NCBI GenBank assembly: GCA_017480245.1
Contig: JAFVBA010000022.1
Span: forward strand, 35,865 to 99,864
Length of the DNA stretch: 64,000 nt
DNA from: Bacteroidales bacterium
Lineage (GTDB): Bacteria; Bacteroidota; Bacteroidia; Bacteroidales; P3
Direction: 5' to 3'
Part shown: in pieces, positions 45,501 through 53,939 of the stretch
How the letters are laid out: every line of letters starts with the position of its first letter
Numbering within the stretch: the stretch's first letter is position 1
Translations under genes and position numbers: made by a program
Notes under the pieces: generated by a model
Told to the model about the DNA's origin: nothing
Seen by the model: the letters and a program-made list of their open reading frames with translations, nothing else
The model's database searches: none

Positions 45501-45804
45501 CATTGATACCTTACAAAGTAAATTCGGTTGCGACAGTATAGTTACTACAACAATACATTATAAACACGACAATGGAATTAATGACGCCAACTATGAGACA
45601 ACCATTTCTGTTTATCCTAATCCTGCAAGAGACAAAGTTACAATTAAGACTGACGGTGAAGTATCAATATTTAATAATAAAGGGCAGGTTGTTAAGTTTA
45701 TTAGGAACGTGAAAGGCATTAAGGAAATAAATATCTCCGACCTTAAAAGTGGAGTGTATTATGTGAAAAGTGGCGGTATAACAAAGAAATTAATTATTGA
45801 ATAA
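42562..45804 (+). CDS. BspA-type leucine-rich-repeat surface protein with T9SS sorting domain
   Basis: A 1080-residue protein with signal peptide (ending about residue 28, NNLFA-YDF) and many LRR_5/BspA repeats of about 23 residues of type IGxxAFxxCxxLTxVxIPxxVxxI (residues about 65-900). The repeats are grouped with inserts NYNAxNA..., giving a longer period. An unrelated beta segment (about 905-1000, CNKEIVTSNIAASICDGDIYDF) precedes the type A sorting domain (ISVYPNPARDKVTI ... LKSGVYYVKSGGITKKLIIE). It is predicted to be secreted by T9SS and surface-anchored; BspA-like proteins often bind host or microbial surfaces. It follows the structured RNA. Confidence 0.88.
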   Translation: MKPSLKQFLRLSVLIAMLTGFSNNLFAYDFKVGGIAYYYWQEYNKDNELVVVGVTVAPLSNSEEYSGDIVIPSNVSYMGTSYNVVGIDGKAFSGCENLTSVEIPNTVTFINSEAFDNCKGLTSIEIPNSITSIGHKAFFNCTGLLKVTIGSGCTYISIDAFEYCNNLSLVFCDAVTPPEMDSYEFPYSVIIVVPKESVGSYKSTNYWGLYTVTDLYDTTNGFTFYGLSDTTVSIVSTANYGTVVIPSSISYDGTNYTVTRIRTEAFYNDSTITEVTIPETIDTIESRAFMQMSALKTVNYNAKNAYVGKNILTYGTQGIHTSMFPFCKNLENVNIGNTVEAIPDYFLRGGVFFHNKENVYDSSYTVDMCFHKISSLTIPTNVKSIGEKAFDQIPDLITLNYNAINAKSKYRTFYGDTLLANVNIGESVECIPDNFLYGQLEIIKQGYEYDGTTGTIKYNPIDDTIDNRYKKLTSITIPSSVKYIGEHAFHNTRLTELTIPENVDTIKADAFAEITSLTKVNFNAKNAEFFGYVFRGDSLLSEVNIGEGVISIPNSFLSGENLGYAFTKGFDKITEIVIPSTVKRIGDMAFYFCTNLTKVNIPDGIKYIGYSAFQNCNLDTITIPESIDILESGAFANNYNAKVLNYNVSNASEVFSAFDNDTNITVVNIGNNVEELPDIMFKNLHINSITLPNVLKTIGEKTFKGCKYLKTINIPENVEQIGELAFAGCTSLDTVIYNAVDAEYIYSNEASMFDGDTNLSVFIIGNKVENIPARILQGRELGYNPYGDDYDSYKFISKFKKLTKIILPNSVKVIGESAFSECEGLKYLEIGSNVSKIDKKAFAFCENMDTIVLYAEVPPTIYNSTFEEVLNIIPVFVPCGTMNTYKSAAWWNMFTNYIEVGCNKEIVTSNIAASICDGDIYDFNGEELTVAGTYTDTVHVNVDKDSVIILTLTVNPTYNVSAEETRVLEDLTVEEYDEIVIDTLQSKFGCDSIVTTTIHYKHDNGINDANYETTISVYPNPARDKVTIKTDGEVSIFNNKGQVVKFIRNVKGIKEINISDLKSGVYYVKSGGITKKLIIE

Positions 45805-45830
45805 TTCTGACCGCAAGCCGAAAAAATAAT

Positions 45831-45868
45831 CACGCACTTTAGTAAAATATTGTGCGTGATTATTCAAT
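45831..45868. terminator. Hairpin between convergent genes
   Basis: AATAATCACGCAC and GTGCGTGATTATT form a perfect 13-bp stem around TTTAGTAAAATATT. The loop half carries the CACTTTAGTAAA core of the dispersed palindrome family, and the stem shares TAATCACGCA with the purM hairpin. Confidence 0.65.
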
Positions 45869-45888
45869 TATTATTCGTGATTAATTTT

Positions 45889-46557
45889 CTATAAAAAGAT
45901 ATTGATTCCGACATCAAAGGTATTTAAGCGGAAAGACTCTTTTTTATTCAGGTTATTGTAGTAATAAGCGTCCTTTGAGATGTTCCAGCGATATTTTATC
46001 ATAAATTGTATTTTATGATTAGCCTTTGCTTCAAATCCCAATCGCAACAGACCGTAAGGAGTAATGTCTTTGCGTTTCGTATTCCAATCATTAATGTCCA
46101 GATTGACCATTGCCGATGCACCTATACCTGTAATTAGGTTTAGATTACTAAACAAGTGCAATTTGTAATCAAAATACAACGGAATATCTAAATCATGCGA
46201 AGTGTAAGTTGCTTTATTGTCTCCGATAACAATATAATTCGGATTGACAACTCTGGTGATTTCTGCACGGTTCAGTCTATATGTCGGATTGATTCCTAAA
46301 GACATATTAGATTTTAGGGAATATTCATAGATAAAAGACAAATTTAAGTCAATGTTTTTATCAATCTCTCCGTATTTTATTCCATTTGTTGGACTATCAT
46401 TCGAATATTTTAGGAATTGATTAGTTGAAGAGGTGGTTATTGTACCTACCCCGAGACCGAAATTGTGTTTCATTGTCTCTTGTGCGAAACAGCTTTGTAT
46501 GGCGATTAAAGAAAACAAAGCAAAAAGTGTTGTTGTTTTAATCAATAAGGTTTTCAT
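45889..46557 (-). CDS. Outer-membrane beta-barrel protein (PorT/OmpW-size)
   Basis: A 222-residue protein with signal peptide MKTLLIKTTTLFALFSLIAIQSCFAQ; an ATG three codons upstream (46566) is also possible. The rest shows alternating barrel strands (HNFGLGVGTITT, LNLSFIYEYSLKSNMSLGINPTYRLN, LRLGFEAKANHKIQFMIKYRWN) and ends with a hydrophobic strand TFDVGINIFL. About eight strands would fit its length. A function cannot be given. The minus-strand TACTTTTG box is at 46594-46601. Confidence 0.75.
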   Translation of the reverse strand: MKTLLIKTTTLFALFSLIAIQSCFAQETMKHNFGLGVGTITTSSTNQFLKYSNDSPTNGIKYGEIDKNIDLNLSFIYEYSLKSNMSLGINPTYRLNRAEITRVVNPNYIVIGDNKATYTSHDLDIPLYFDYKLHLFSNLNLITGIGASAMVNLDINDWNTKRKDITPYGLLRLGFEAKANHKIQFMIKYRWNISKDAYYYNNLNKKESFRLNTFDVGINIFL

Positions 46558-46593
46558 TGCGTTCAAATTGTTTAAAATGTAACTTTAATTTTG

Positions 46594-46601
46594 CAAAAGT
46601 A
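46594..46601 (-). promoter_or_regulatory. -7 box of the 222-residue barrel protein gene
   Basis: Minus-strand TACTTTTG followed by CAAAATT, 37 bp upstream of 46557. The remaining divergent region to 46899 is AT-rich and shows nothing else that I can name. Confidence 0.45.
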
Positions 46602-46899
46602 GTACATTTTATAATATGATGTAGAGTTTAGTGGAAAACAGATAATAGAAAATAGGAAAAAAGAACAGAAATTTGTACTATAGACCATAATTAAGCGAAA
46701 ATAAATAATTCAATTCACTATTCTTTAAAAGATAATTTAGTTATAATTTTGGAGATTTTGATATAGATTAAATGAAAGATAATAAAATTGAAGAAAATTT
46801 GCACTTGGTTGTAACTTTTTGCCCCTTTCAGTTGTTATACTTATGTAAGGACAATTTTTTATAATAACTAACGTTAAAAGAGTCTAAAAATAAGTTGAA

Positions 46900-49410
46900 A
46901 TGAAGAAACTGAATTTGATTGTTATTGCACTTGTGATTTGCAATACATTATTTGCTCAGAGCATAAGCATAAAAGGAACGGTTAAAGACGCTCAAACAAA
47001 CGACAAACTGCCATACGCCAACTGCATATTGCAATATAAAACCGATACTGTCGGGATTTACAAAGGCGTTATCACCGAAGATGACGGTAGTTTTACGTTT
47101 AAGAAAATCAGAAAGCGTGATTTAATTCTTAAAATCTCATTTGTCGGGTATAAAACGTACCGTCAAGAAATTAATTCTTCACAATTTGACGGTGGAGTGG
47201 ATATTAATCTTGGTGAGATTGCATTGGAATCGGACGAAGCGTTAGAAGAAGTAAAAATTGTTGCGGAAAGAAAGCGTATAGTTACCGAAGGCGACAAACT
47301 TACTATGAATGTTGATGACGGAATGGCAAATATGGTTACCAATGCTTTTGAACTGCTTAAACTTGTGCCGGGTGTGATGATTGATAACTCTGAAAATATC
47401 ACTCTTAACGGACAAAGCGGAGTTCAGTTCCAATATAACGGCAGGGATATGAAACTTGATTGGTCTGCGGTGAAAGATATGTTAAAGGGAATGACGCCTG
47501 AAATGATTGATTCGTATGAAGTGCTGAAGAATCCGGGAGTTAAATATGATGCCGAGGGAACTGCGGGAATTATAAACATAAAAATCAAGAAAAATCAGCA
47601 ATACGGTATCAACGGTTCGGCATCTTTGGTCGGTAATTACAGAGATGACCGCACGTATCATTATAATCCGTCCGTCAGATTGAATTATGTCAATGATAAA
47701 TGGATAATTTCGGGCGGTCTTTCCTACACTGACAATTATTACGGCGACCCTTACGGAGCGGATTCCTCCAACCGTTACACTTGGATAGGACAAGACACCG
47801 TTCTTTTCCGCAATATTGACGATAAATGGCAAGGTAATACCAAGGGATTGGATTTTAATTTCTCTGCATCCTATTCTTTAGACAGCGTTTCCACACTTGG
47901 CTTTTACAGTTACTACGGTAATTATCACCAACCTACATCTGAGGGCAAGCATTTCACATTTATGTCCCACAATCCTGCATATTACCTCACTGATTCGTTG
48001 TATAACCAAACGGGAAAGGTGAAAACACAGAACAATCTGGTGTATCTCGGGCTTAACTACGTAAAAAAAATGGACACGATGGATAGTAAATTTTCCATGG
48101 ACTTAGATTACAACAACCGTTTTAACGGTAGTGAGCGTCAAACCATACTTGATTATTATAATGTATTGCCTGACGGCAGCAATTCTTTATCACGCAGCAC
48201 TGATAACAAAAGAAAACTTGATAACAAGCAACAAAATCTATCTTTTCGGGCGGATTACTACAAACCTTTTACAAAAGATTTGATTTTTGAGGCAGGTGCA
48301 AAGACTGCGTTTGCATTTAGCGACAATGATTACAAGTCTGAGGTGTTGCAAGGGGCAACTTACATAGACAATTCTATGGAAACGAACCGTTTTAAGTATA
48401 AAGAAAACATCAACTCCTTATATGCTTCCGTTACGGATAAGTTTTTCTCTTCTAAACTGTCTGTCCGCTTGGGCGTAAGGTTGGAACAAACCAATACAAA
48501 GGGAACGCAAGTTGTTAATGACACAACTATAAAGACGCATTACTTAAATCTTTTCCCTAATGTCAAATTGGGTTGGAAATTTAAGGATGATAACGGAATT
48601 TCTTTGAATTATTACTACCGTATATCGCGGCCTTATTCTGATAATTTGAATCCTTTTATCCGTAAAATGTCGGAATACTCTTATGAAACCGGCAATCCCG
48701 AACTCAAACCGCAATATTCCCACCTTATTTCCTTATCCCATTCATATAAATATATGCTTTTCACATCCGTTTATTATTATTACACAACCGATCACCTGTA
48801 TAATCTTTCCACTCCGCTGAATGACTCTTACGGATTTGCATATAATCCCCTTGCTGTTATATCCCGTCCTGTTAATACGGGAAAAAGCCACAGTTTGAAC
48901 GGAAATATAAGTTTTGATAAGTTGCTTTTTGACATCTGGAACATAAATCTGTCGTTTACTTACTATTATCTTTACGTCGATATGGCACTTGACGGCAATC
49001 AGACTTCTCTTGACACTTGGGGATATAATTTTAATTTATATACATCCTTGAATCTTCCTAATAAATGGCGGTTTTCCGTTTATTATGGATGTGGTTCTGC
49101 AGGTCAATATGGACTTACCAAATACAATGGGTGGCAATGGTTGAGTTTTGACGCAGGTAAATCTTTCTTTGAGGACAAACTGAACGTTGATTTCTCAATC
49201 GGTTGGGTTGTCGGCAAAAAAGATTACAACAAAACCGAATATCTGAACAGCATAACGGAAAGTTGGTCGCGTGCAACTCCGCCTAATATTTCGCTTACCT
49301 TACGTTATAAATTCGGAAAATATTATGACAACAAGCAAATCAAAAAACGCCAACTTGAAAACTTTGATGACCGCTCTAACGGTACAAATCAAGGTGGCGG
49401 CAGGCGTTAA
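46900..49410 (+). CDS. TonB-dependent receptor-like outer-membrane protein (OMP_b-brl_3 type)
   Basis: An 836-residue protein with signal peptide MKKLNLIVIALVICNTLFAQ. A carboxypeptidase-regulatory-like domain follows (SIKGTVKDAQTNDKLPYANCILQYK ... LKISFVGYKTYRQE, about 22-100), then a plug-like domain (MVTNAFELLKLVPGVMIDNSENITLNGQSGVQFQYNGRDM, about 143-183; YEVLKNPGVKYDAEGTAGIINIKIKK) and a long barrel. This is the FecA-like/outer-membrane beta-barrel family common in Bacteroidota. The ligand is unknown. A palindrome at 49437-49521 follows. Confidence 0.85.
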   Translation: MKKLNLIVIALVICNTLFAQSISIKGTVKDAQTNDKLPYANCILQYKTDTVGIYKGVITEDDGSFTFKKIRKRDLILKISFVGYKTYRQEINSSQFDGGVDINLGEIALESDEALEEVKIVAERKRIVTEGDKLTMNVDDGMANMVTNAFELLKLVPGVMIDNSENITLNGQSGVQFQYNGRDMKLDWSAVKDMLKGMTPEMIDSYEVLKNPGVKYDAEGTAGIINIKIKKNQQYGINGSASLVGNYRDDRTYHYNPSVRLNYVNDKWIISGGLSYTDNYYGDPYGADSSNRYTWIGQDTVLFRNIDDKWQGNTKGLDFNFSASYSLDSVSTLGFYSYYGNYHQPTSEGKHFTFMSHNPAYYLTDSLYNQTGKVKTQNNLVYLGLNYVKKMDTMDSKFSMDLDYNNRFNGSERQTILDYYNVLPDGSNSLSRSTDNKRKLDNKQQNLSFRADYYKPFTKDLIFEAGAKTAFAFSDNDYKSEVLQGATYIDNSMETNRFKYKENINSLYASVTDKFFSSKLSVRLGVRLEQTNTKGTQVVNDTTIKTHYLNLFPNVKLGWKFKDDNGISLNYYYRISRPYSDNLNPFIRKMSEYSYETGNPELKPQYSHLISLSHSYKYMLFTSVYYYYTTDHLYNLSTPLNDSYGFAYNPLAVISRPVNTGKSHSLNGNISFDKLLFDIWNINLSFTYYYLYVDMALDGNQTSLDTWGYNFNLYTSLNLPNKWRFSVYYGCGSAGQYGLTKYNGWQWLSFDAGKSFFEDKLNVDFSIGWVVGKKDYNKTEYLNSITESWSRATPPNISLTLRYKFGKYYDNKQIKKRQLENFDDRSNGTNQGGGRR

Positions 49411-49436
49411 GAAAATCAAACAGTTAGATATAGTGA

Positions 49437-49524
49437 AAATCAAGTGCCGAATCATAAAATTGTTTTCAGAAAAGAGTAAAATGTTTTTTGAAAACAATTT
49501 ACTAAAGTGGCACTTTATTTTCGT
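49437..49524. repeat. Imperfect palindromic element, copy before mnmA
   Basis: AAATCAAGTGCCGAATCATA pairs with the complement of ACTAAAGTGGCACTTTATTT. The centre has GAAAAGAGTAAAATGTTTT, identical to 19 bases of the copy at 6141-6224. Confidence 0.6.
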
Positions 49525-49541
49525 GTTATGAAAATTCTTTG

Positions 49542-49549
49542 TAATTTTG
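49542..49549 (+). promoter_or_regulatory. -7 box immediately before mnmA
   Basis: TAATTTTG followed by CAAATT. The mnmA ATG at 49556 is only 7 bases after it, about where transcription should begin, so the mRNA may have almost no leader. A TTTC at 49519-49522 lies near -33. Confidence 0.5.
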
Positions 49550-49555
49550 CAAATT

Positions 49556-50608
49556 ATGAATGTAGCGGCTTTAGTATCGGGAGGTGTGGATTCCTCCGTT
49601 GTGGTTTATAAATTGAAAGAGCAGGGCATAACGCCTACTATCTTTTATATAATGATAGGTATGGACGATTCCGAATGCCCGAAAGAAGAAGACATTGAAA
49701 TAACTACTTACATAGCAAAGAAATACGGTTGCAAAATGGAAGTAGTCAATTTGCAGAATGAATATTTTGACAGCGTGGTTAAATACACTATTGACACCGT
49801 TGCCCAAGGTCTTACGCCCAATCCCGATATTATGTGCAACAAACTAATAAAGTTCGGTGCGTTTAATGATAAGTGGGGTAAAGATTTTGATATTATTGCC
49901 ACGGGGCATTACTGTACTACCACGATGATAGGAGACAAAAAATTTCTTTCCACAGCCAAAGACCCCGTAAAAGACCAGACGGATTTCTTAGCCCAAATAA
50001 CTTATCCGCAGTTGCAAAAAGTTATCTTCCCTATCGGACACATGGACAAAAGTGAAGTAAGGCAGATAGCGTTAGACGAAAAAATGCCGTCAGCAAAACG
50101 TAAGGATTCGCAGGGAATTTGTTTTCTTGGTAAGATTAATTACAATGATTTTATAAAACGCTATCTCGGGGAAAAAGAAGGTGATATTATTGAACTTGAA
50201 ACGGGCAAAAAGCTCGGCAAACACAAAGGATTTTGGTTTCATACCATAGGACAGAGAAAAGGATTGGGACTTTCGGGCGGTCCGTGGTTTGTTGTCAAAA
50301 AAGATATTCCTAATAATGTTTTGTATGTCTCACAAGGTTACGACCCAATCACGCAATACGGAGCGGAGATGGATTTGGGAGGTATGCACTTTATATCCGA
50401 AGATGTTTTCGGGGAATTTGAGGGCGAAAAAGAGATACGTTTAAAAATCCGCCACACTCCTGAATTTACTAAAGGGTGGATTAGTAAGAACAAAGACATT
50501 TATCACGTTCGTTTTGACAATAAACTGCAGGGTGTTGCGCAAGGGCAATACGGCGTTATCTATGATACCGACTGCAAATTGTGTTACGGTAGCGGTATGA
50601 TAATATAA
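49556..50608 (+). CDS. mnmA: tRNA-specific 2-thiouridylase MnmA
   Basis: A 350-residue enzyme that thiolates U34 of tRNA Lys, Glu and Gln. The PP-loop SGGVDSS is at residues 8-14, the first catalytic Cys in NPDIMCNKLIKF (about 93), the second in RKDSQGICFLG (about 194), and HTIGQRKGLG is also conserved. I start at 49556 because the codon at 49547 lies in the promoter box. Nif3-like and zinc-ribbon genes follow. Many Bacteroidota have two mnmA genes; only one is in the window. Confidence 0.93.
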   Translation: MNVAALVSGGVDSSVVVYKLKEQGITPTIFYIMIGMDDSECPKEEDIEITTYIAKKYGCKMEVVNLQNEYFDSVVKYTIDTVAQGLTPNPDIMCNKLIKFGAFNDKWGKDFDIIATGHYCTTTMIGDKKFLSTAKDPVKDQTDFLAQITYPQLQKVIFPIGHMDKSEVRQIALDEKMPSAKRKDSQGICFLGKINYNDFIKRYLGEKEGDIIELETGKKLGKHKGFWFHTIGQRKGLGLSGGPWFVVKKDIPNNVLYVSQGYDPITQYGAEMDLGGMHFISEDVFGEFEGEKEIRLKIRHTPEFTKGWISKNKDIYHVRFDNKLQGVAQGQYGVIYDTDCKLCYGSGMII

Positions 50609-50641
50609 TATTTTGGATATTGGGCTTTTGATATTTCAGTT

Positions 50642-51445
50642 ATGGACGATAATGTAAAAATTAAGGATATTATAAATTGTATAGAGGCAGTTGCGCCGCT
50701 TCAATGGCAGGAAGATTATGACAATGCAGGATTGATTGTCGGTAATAAGGAGAATAATTGCAGCGGAGTATTGATTTGTTTGGATGTCTTCACAGGTACT
50801 CTTGAGCAGGCGATACAAAAAAACTGCAATTTGATAATTTCGCACCATCCTTTTATATTCCGGGGTATTAAAAAACTGTTGTACGGCTCTCAAACCGAAA
50901 GAATTTTAACCCTTGCACTGAAAAATGATATTGCAATCTATGCTTCGCATACCAATATGGATTCTGCATTCTGCGGGGTTAATTCCGTATTGGCAGAAAC
51001 GTTAGGTCTGCAGAATATTTCACCCCTTGACAATTCCAAATTCCCCGAAAACGAGAATTATTTAGGAGAGGGAGCCATCGGAATGTTACAACAAAAGACC
51101 CAAGCAAAAGATTTTCTGTCTTTTGTCAAAAAACAACTCAATTTGCCTGCAATCCGTTTTATCGGTAACTTGGAACAAGACATTCAAAAGGTTGGTTTAT
51201 GCGGCGGAGCAGGAAGTTTTCTTACCCAGACAGCAATTAAAAACAATTGTGATATATTTTTGACGGGGGATTTGAAATATCACGATTTTCTTTCGTATGA
51301 AGATGATATTATTTTGGCAGATATCGGTCATTTTGAGAGCGAACAATTCATAAAACAGCGATTTTTTGATATTATTTCAAAAAAAATGTGTAATTTTGCA
51401 CCCTTATATTTCGCAGAAGAGAAAAATAGAGTAAAATTTTTATAA
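50642..51445 (+). CDS. Nif3-like dinuclear metal-centre protein
   Basis: A 267-residue NIF3/DUF34 protein. The metal-binding histidines are visible in ISHHPFIFRGIK (about 75-77) and YASHTNMD (about 100), and the C-terminal HFESEQF. An N-terminal LQWQEDYDNAGLIVG segment is typical. It is the short form, without the central PII-like insert seen in the about 365-residue versions. The biochemical role is unsettled; some annotations as GTP cyclohydrolase are doubtful. Four bases separate it from the zinc-ribbon gene, a pairing common in Bacteroidota. Confidence 0.88.
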   Translation: MDDNVKIKDIINCIEAVAPLQWQEDYDNAGLIVGNKENNCSGVLICLDVFTGTLEQAIQKNCNLIISHHPFIFRGIKKLLYGSQTERILTLALKNDIAIYASHTNMDSAFCGVNSVLAETLGLQNISPLDNSKFPENENYLGEGAIGMLQQKTQAKDFLSFVKKQLNLPAIRFIGNLEQDIQKVGLCGGAGSFLTQTAIKNNCDIFLTGDLKYHDFLSYEDDIILADIGHFESEQFIKQRFFDIISKKMCNFAPLYFAEEKNRVKFL

Positions 51446-51449
51446 AAAT

Positions 51450-52274
51450 ATGGCAAAGAAAACAAAAAAAGAAGAGCCTAAAGTTATATTTCATGCAATT
51501 GATGCGGATAAAAGCATTGAAAAGTTATTGACTTCTCTTTACAGATTGCAGAAAATAGAATCTGAAATAGATAAAATCCGTAAGGTTAGGGGAGAATTAC
51601 CTGAGCAAGTAAAACTTTTGGAAGATACTATTGAGGGTTTGAATACCAGAATAGCAAAACAAACAGAAGGTCAGCAGGAATGCAAAGACAGAATTGCTGA
51701 ATACAATCAGGCAATAGAAGAACATAACGCTGCGATTGCTAAGTTTGAAAATCAATTGAACAAAGTAAAAAATATCCGTGAGCATGATTCTATTGCAAAG
51801 GAAATAGAGTTTCAACAATTGGAAATAGAACTTTGCGAAAAAAGAATCCGTGAAGCCAACAACGAAATAGAATCATACGACAGAACAATAGCAGAGGCAA
51901 AAGAGAGATTGGAGCAAAAACAAAGCGACCTTGACCACAAGAAAAACGAATTAGAGACTATTGTTAAGGAAACATCGGAGCAGGAAGACAAACTTTTGAA
52001 TATTCAATTGAAAGAAGAAGCAAATCTTATGAAAGAGCCTAAAGGTGAAAGATATCTTCAGGCTTTCAAACGCATAAGAGGCAACGCCCGCAACGGATTG
52101 GCTGTCGTTAGAGTGGATAGAGATTCTTGCGGAGGCTGTTTTAACAAAGTTACTCACCAAAGACAGATGGATATTCAGATGCATAAAAAAATTCTTGTGT
52201 GTGAATATTGCGGCAGAATCTTAGTTGATGATGCTATTGCCGAAGAAGTAAATAAAGAAGACATATTTAATTAA
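51450..52274 (+). CDS. C4-type zinc-ribbon, coiled-coil protein (DUF164 family)
   Basis: A 274-residue protein with a long coiled coil (about residues 20-190, rich in E, K, Q) and a C-terminal zinc ribbon CGGCFNKVTHQ ... ILVCEYCGRILVDD (four cysteines as two CxxC). It matches the family found beside nif3 genes in many bacteria; related proteins have been linked to RNA or nucleic-acid handling, but the role is not clear. It is in the operon nif3-like, zinc-ribbon, pyrC; its stop directly abuts the pyrC ATG. Confidence 0.87.
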   Translation: MAKKTKKEEPKVIFHAIDADKSIEKLLTSLYRLQKIESEIDKIRKVRGELPEQVKLLEDTIEGLNTRIAKQTEGQQECKDRIAEYNQAIEEHNAAIAKFENQLNKVKNIREHDSIAKEIEFQQLEIELCEKRIREANNEIESYDRTIAEAKERLEQKQSDLDHKKNELETIVKETSEQEDKLLNIQLKEEANLMKEPKGERYLQAFKRIRGNARNGLAVVRVDRDSCGGCFNKVTHQRQMDIQMHKKILVCEYCGRILVDDAIAEEVNKEDIFN

Positions 52275-53570
52275 ATGTATATTTATCTTAAAGGCGGTAA
52301 GGTTATAAATCAACCGCAGAATATCCTCATTGAAAACGACAAAATCAGGGAAGTTTCCTTTGAGGATATTTCTTTATCCTTGCCGGAAGGCACAAAAATT
52401 ATAGATTGTACGGGATTGGTTATTTTACCCGGCATAATAGACGTTCATGTTCATTTCAGAGAACCCGGAAACGAACAAAAAGCCAACATGAACAGCGAAT
52501 CTCTGGCAGCATTAGCAGGAGGAGTTACAACGGTTTTTGATATGCCTAACAATACTCCCGCAATAACGACAGAGGATGCGTTCTTTGCTAAATTGGAATT
52601 GGCAAAAAAGAAAATGAATTGCAATTTCAAGTTATTTTTCGGGCTGACTAACAACAATATTTTCCAAGCCTTGTCATTAAATAGCGAATATCTTGCAGGA
52701 TTAAAGCTATTTTTGGGTTCTTCTACGGGAAATATGTTAGTGGATAACCAAGATGCAATAGAAGAACTGTTCAAAAAATCCGATAAAATCATAGTTGCGC
52801 ACTGCGAAGACGAGAATCTTATCCGTAACAACAAAGAACGCTACGAAAATCTGTCGCCTTTACCTTATAATATCCACTCTTTGATACGCGACACTCAGGT
52901 TTGTTACAACAGCAGCCGATTTGCAGTTGAAACGGCGAAGAAATACGGGACGGATTTCCACATTGCGCACATCACAACGGCAAAAGAAATTTCTTTGTTG
53001 TCAAATGATGGATTGGGAAATAAGAAAATAACAGCAGAAGTGTCGCCTAATCATCTTTATTTCTGCGAAGAAGATTACAAAACTTACAAAAATCTTATCA
53101 AATGTAACCCTTCAATCAAATCTTCTGCTAACCGAAAAGCCTTGCGTCAAGCTTTAAAAGAAGGATATATTGATATAGTTGCAACAGACCACGCTCCGCA
53201 TTTGTTAAGTGAAAAGCAAAGGGAATATTTCTCGGCTCCGAGTGGAATACCTTCCATTCAATTTTCGTTACTTATGATGTTGCAGATTGCAAAAGAAGAA
53301 AATTGGGATTTATCTTTGATTGCAGAAAAAATGAGTGGCAATCCTGCGCAAAGATTCGGCATAAAACAGCGCGGATTTATCAAAAAAGACTACTTTGCAG
53401 ACCTTGTAATCATCAATCCTGCGAAAAAAACGACAGTAAGTAAAGAAAAAATTTTATCTCTTTGCTCTTGGTCGCCATTAGAAGACAAGACGTTTGATAA
53501 TTCTGTGGAAATGACAATGTTGAATGGCAAGATTGTCTATACAAACGGTGAATTTTGCACAAAGAATTAA
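52275..53570 (+). CDS. pyrC: Dihydroorotase
   Basis: A 431-residue amidohydrolase of the dihydroorotase type I/allantoinase branch. Metal ligands are in DVHVHFREPGNEQK (HxH, about 57-59), AHCED, FHIAHIT and the catalytic Asp in ATDHAPH (about 303-308). It closes carbamoyl aspartate to dihydroorotate in pyrimidine synthesis. The start follows immediately after the upstream stop. The last chromosomal gene before tRNA-Val and the integrative element. Confidence 0.9.
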   Translation: MYIYLKGGKVINQPQNILIENDKIREVSFEDISLSLPEGTKIIDCTGLVILPGIIDVHVHFREPGNEQKANMNSESLAALAGGVTTVFDMPNNTPAITTEDAFFAKLELAKKKMNCNFKLFFGLTNNNIFQALSLNSEYLAGLKLFLGSSTGNMLVDNQDAIEELFKKSDKIIVAHCEDENLIRNNKERYENLSPLPYNIHSLIRDTQVCYNSSRFAVETAKKYGTDFHIAHITTAKEISLLSNDGLGNKKITAEVSPNHLYFCEEDYKTYKNLIKCNPSIKSSANRKALRQALKEGYIDIVATDHAPHLLSEKQREYFSAPSGIPSIQFSLLMMLQIAKEENWDLSLIAEKMSGNPAQRFGIKQRGFIKKDYFADLVIINPAKKTTVSKEKILSLCSWSPLEDKTFDNSVEMTMLNGKIVYTNGEFCTKN

Positions 53571-53609
53571 AAGAAAAATGCAAAAAATTTAAAATTTTTC
53601 TTCATTTTA

Positions 53610-53641
53610 TTTGGTCAGAATAAAAAGATGTTGTAACTTTG
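53610..53641 (+). promoter_or_regulatory. Promoter of tRNA-Val
   Basis: TTTG at 53610-53613 and TAACTTTG at 53634-53641 with a 20-bp spacer, an excellent match to the Bacteroidota consensus. The mature tRNA starts 19 bp after the -7 box. Confidence 0.7.
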
Positions 53642-53659
53642 CAAACGCAATTAGCAAAA

Positions 53660-53734
53660 GGGAGTATAGCTCAGTTGGTTTAGAGCATCTGCCTTACAAG
53701 CAGAGGGTCATAGGTTCGACTCCTATTACTCCCA
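53660..53734 (+). tRNA. tRNA-Val (anticodon TAC)
   Basis: A full cloverleaf: acceptor GGGAGTA/TACTCCC, D-arm GCTC...GAGC, anticodon arm TCTGC-CTTACAA-GCAGA with anticodon TAC, T-arm ATAGG-TTCGACT-CCTAT, discriminator A. CCA is not encoded. An integrase gene follows at about 205 bp, so the 3' end of this tRNA is the probable integration site. Confidence 0.95.
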
Positions 53735-53742
53735 CAAAAGAG

Positions 53743-53779
53743 AAAATCCTTGTAAATGTTAAACTTACAAGGATTTTTT
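53743..53779 (+). terminator. Terminator after tRNA-Val
   Basis: AAAATCCTTGTAA and TTACAAGGATTTTTT form a stem of about 12 bp followed by T residues, just after the tRNA. It also overlaps the expected attachment junction. Confidence 0.75.
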
Positions 53780-53939
53780 ATTTGTCCTTAAAACACTTTT
53801 TGCACTGCCAAATACTGAAAGAACTTTGTACTTTATAGGAAAAACGTGGCATTTAGTAAGACTCTTTTTGTACTTTTTTTGCAAATATTTTGCAAATATC
53901 AACGTAAATGAACAAAAAATTAGAAAACGTGCCAAGCGT

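Noticed and set aside
53826-53939. Upstream start for the integrase at 53826
   Set aside because: The added 38 residues are hydrophobic, unlike integrase N-termini, and the region is next to the tRNA attachment end.
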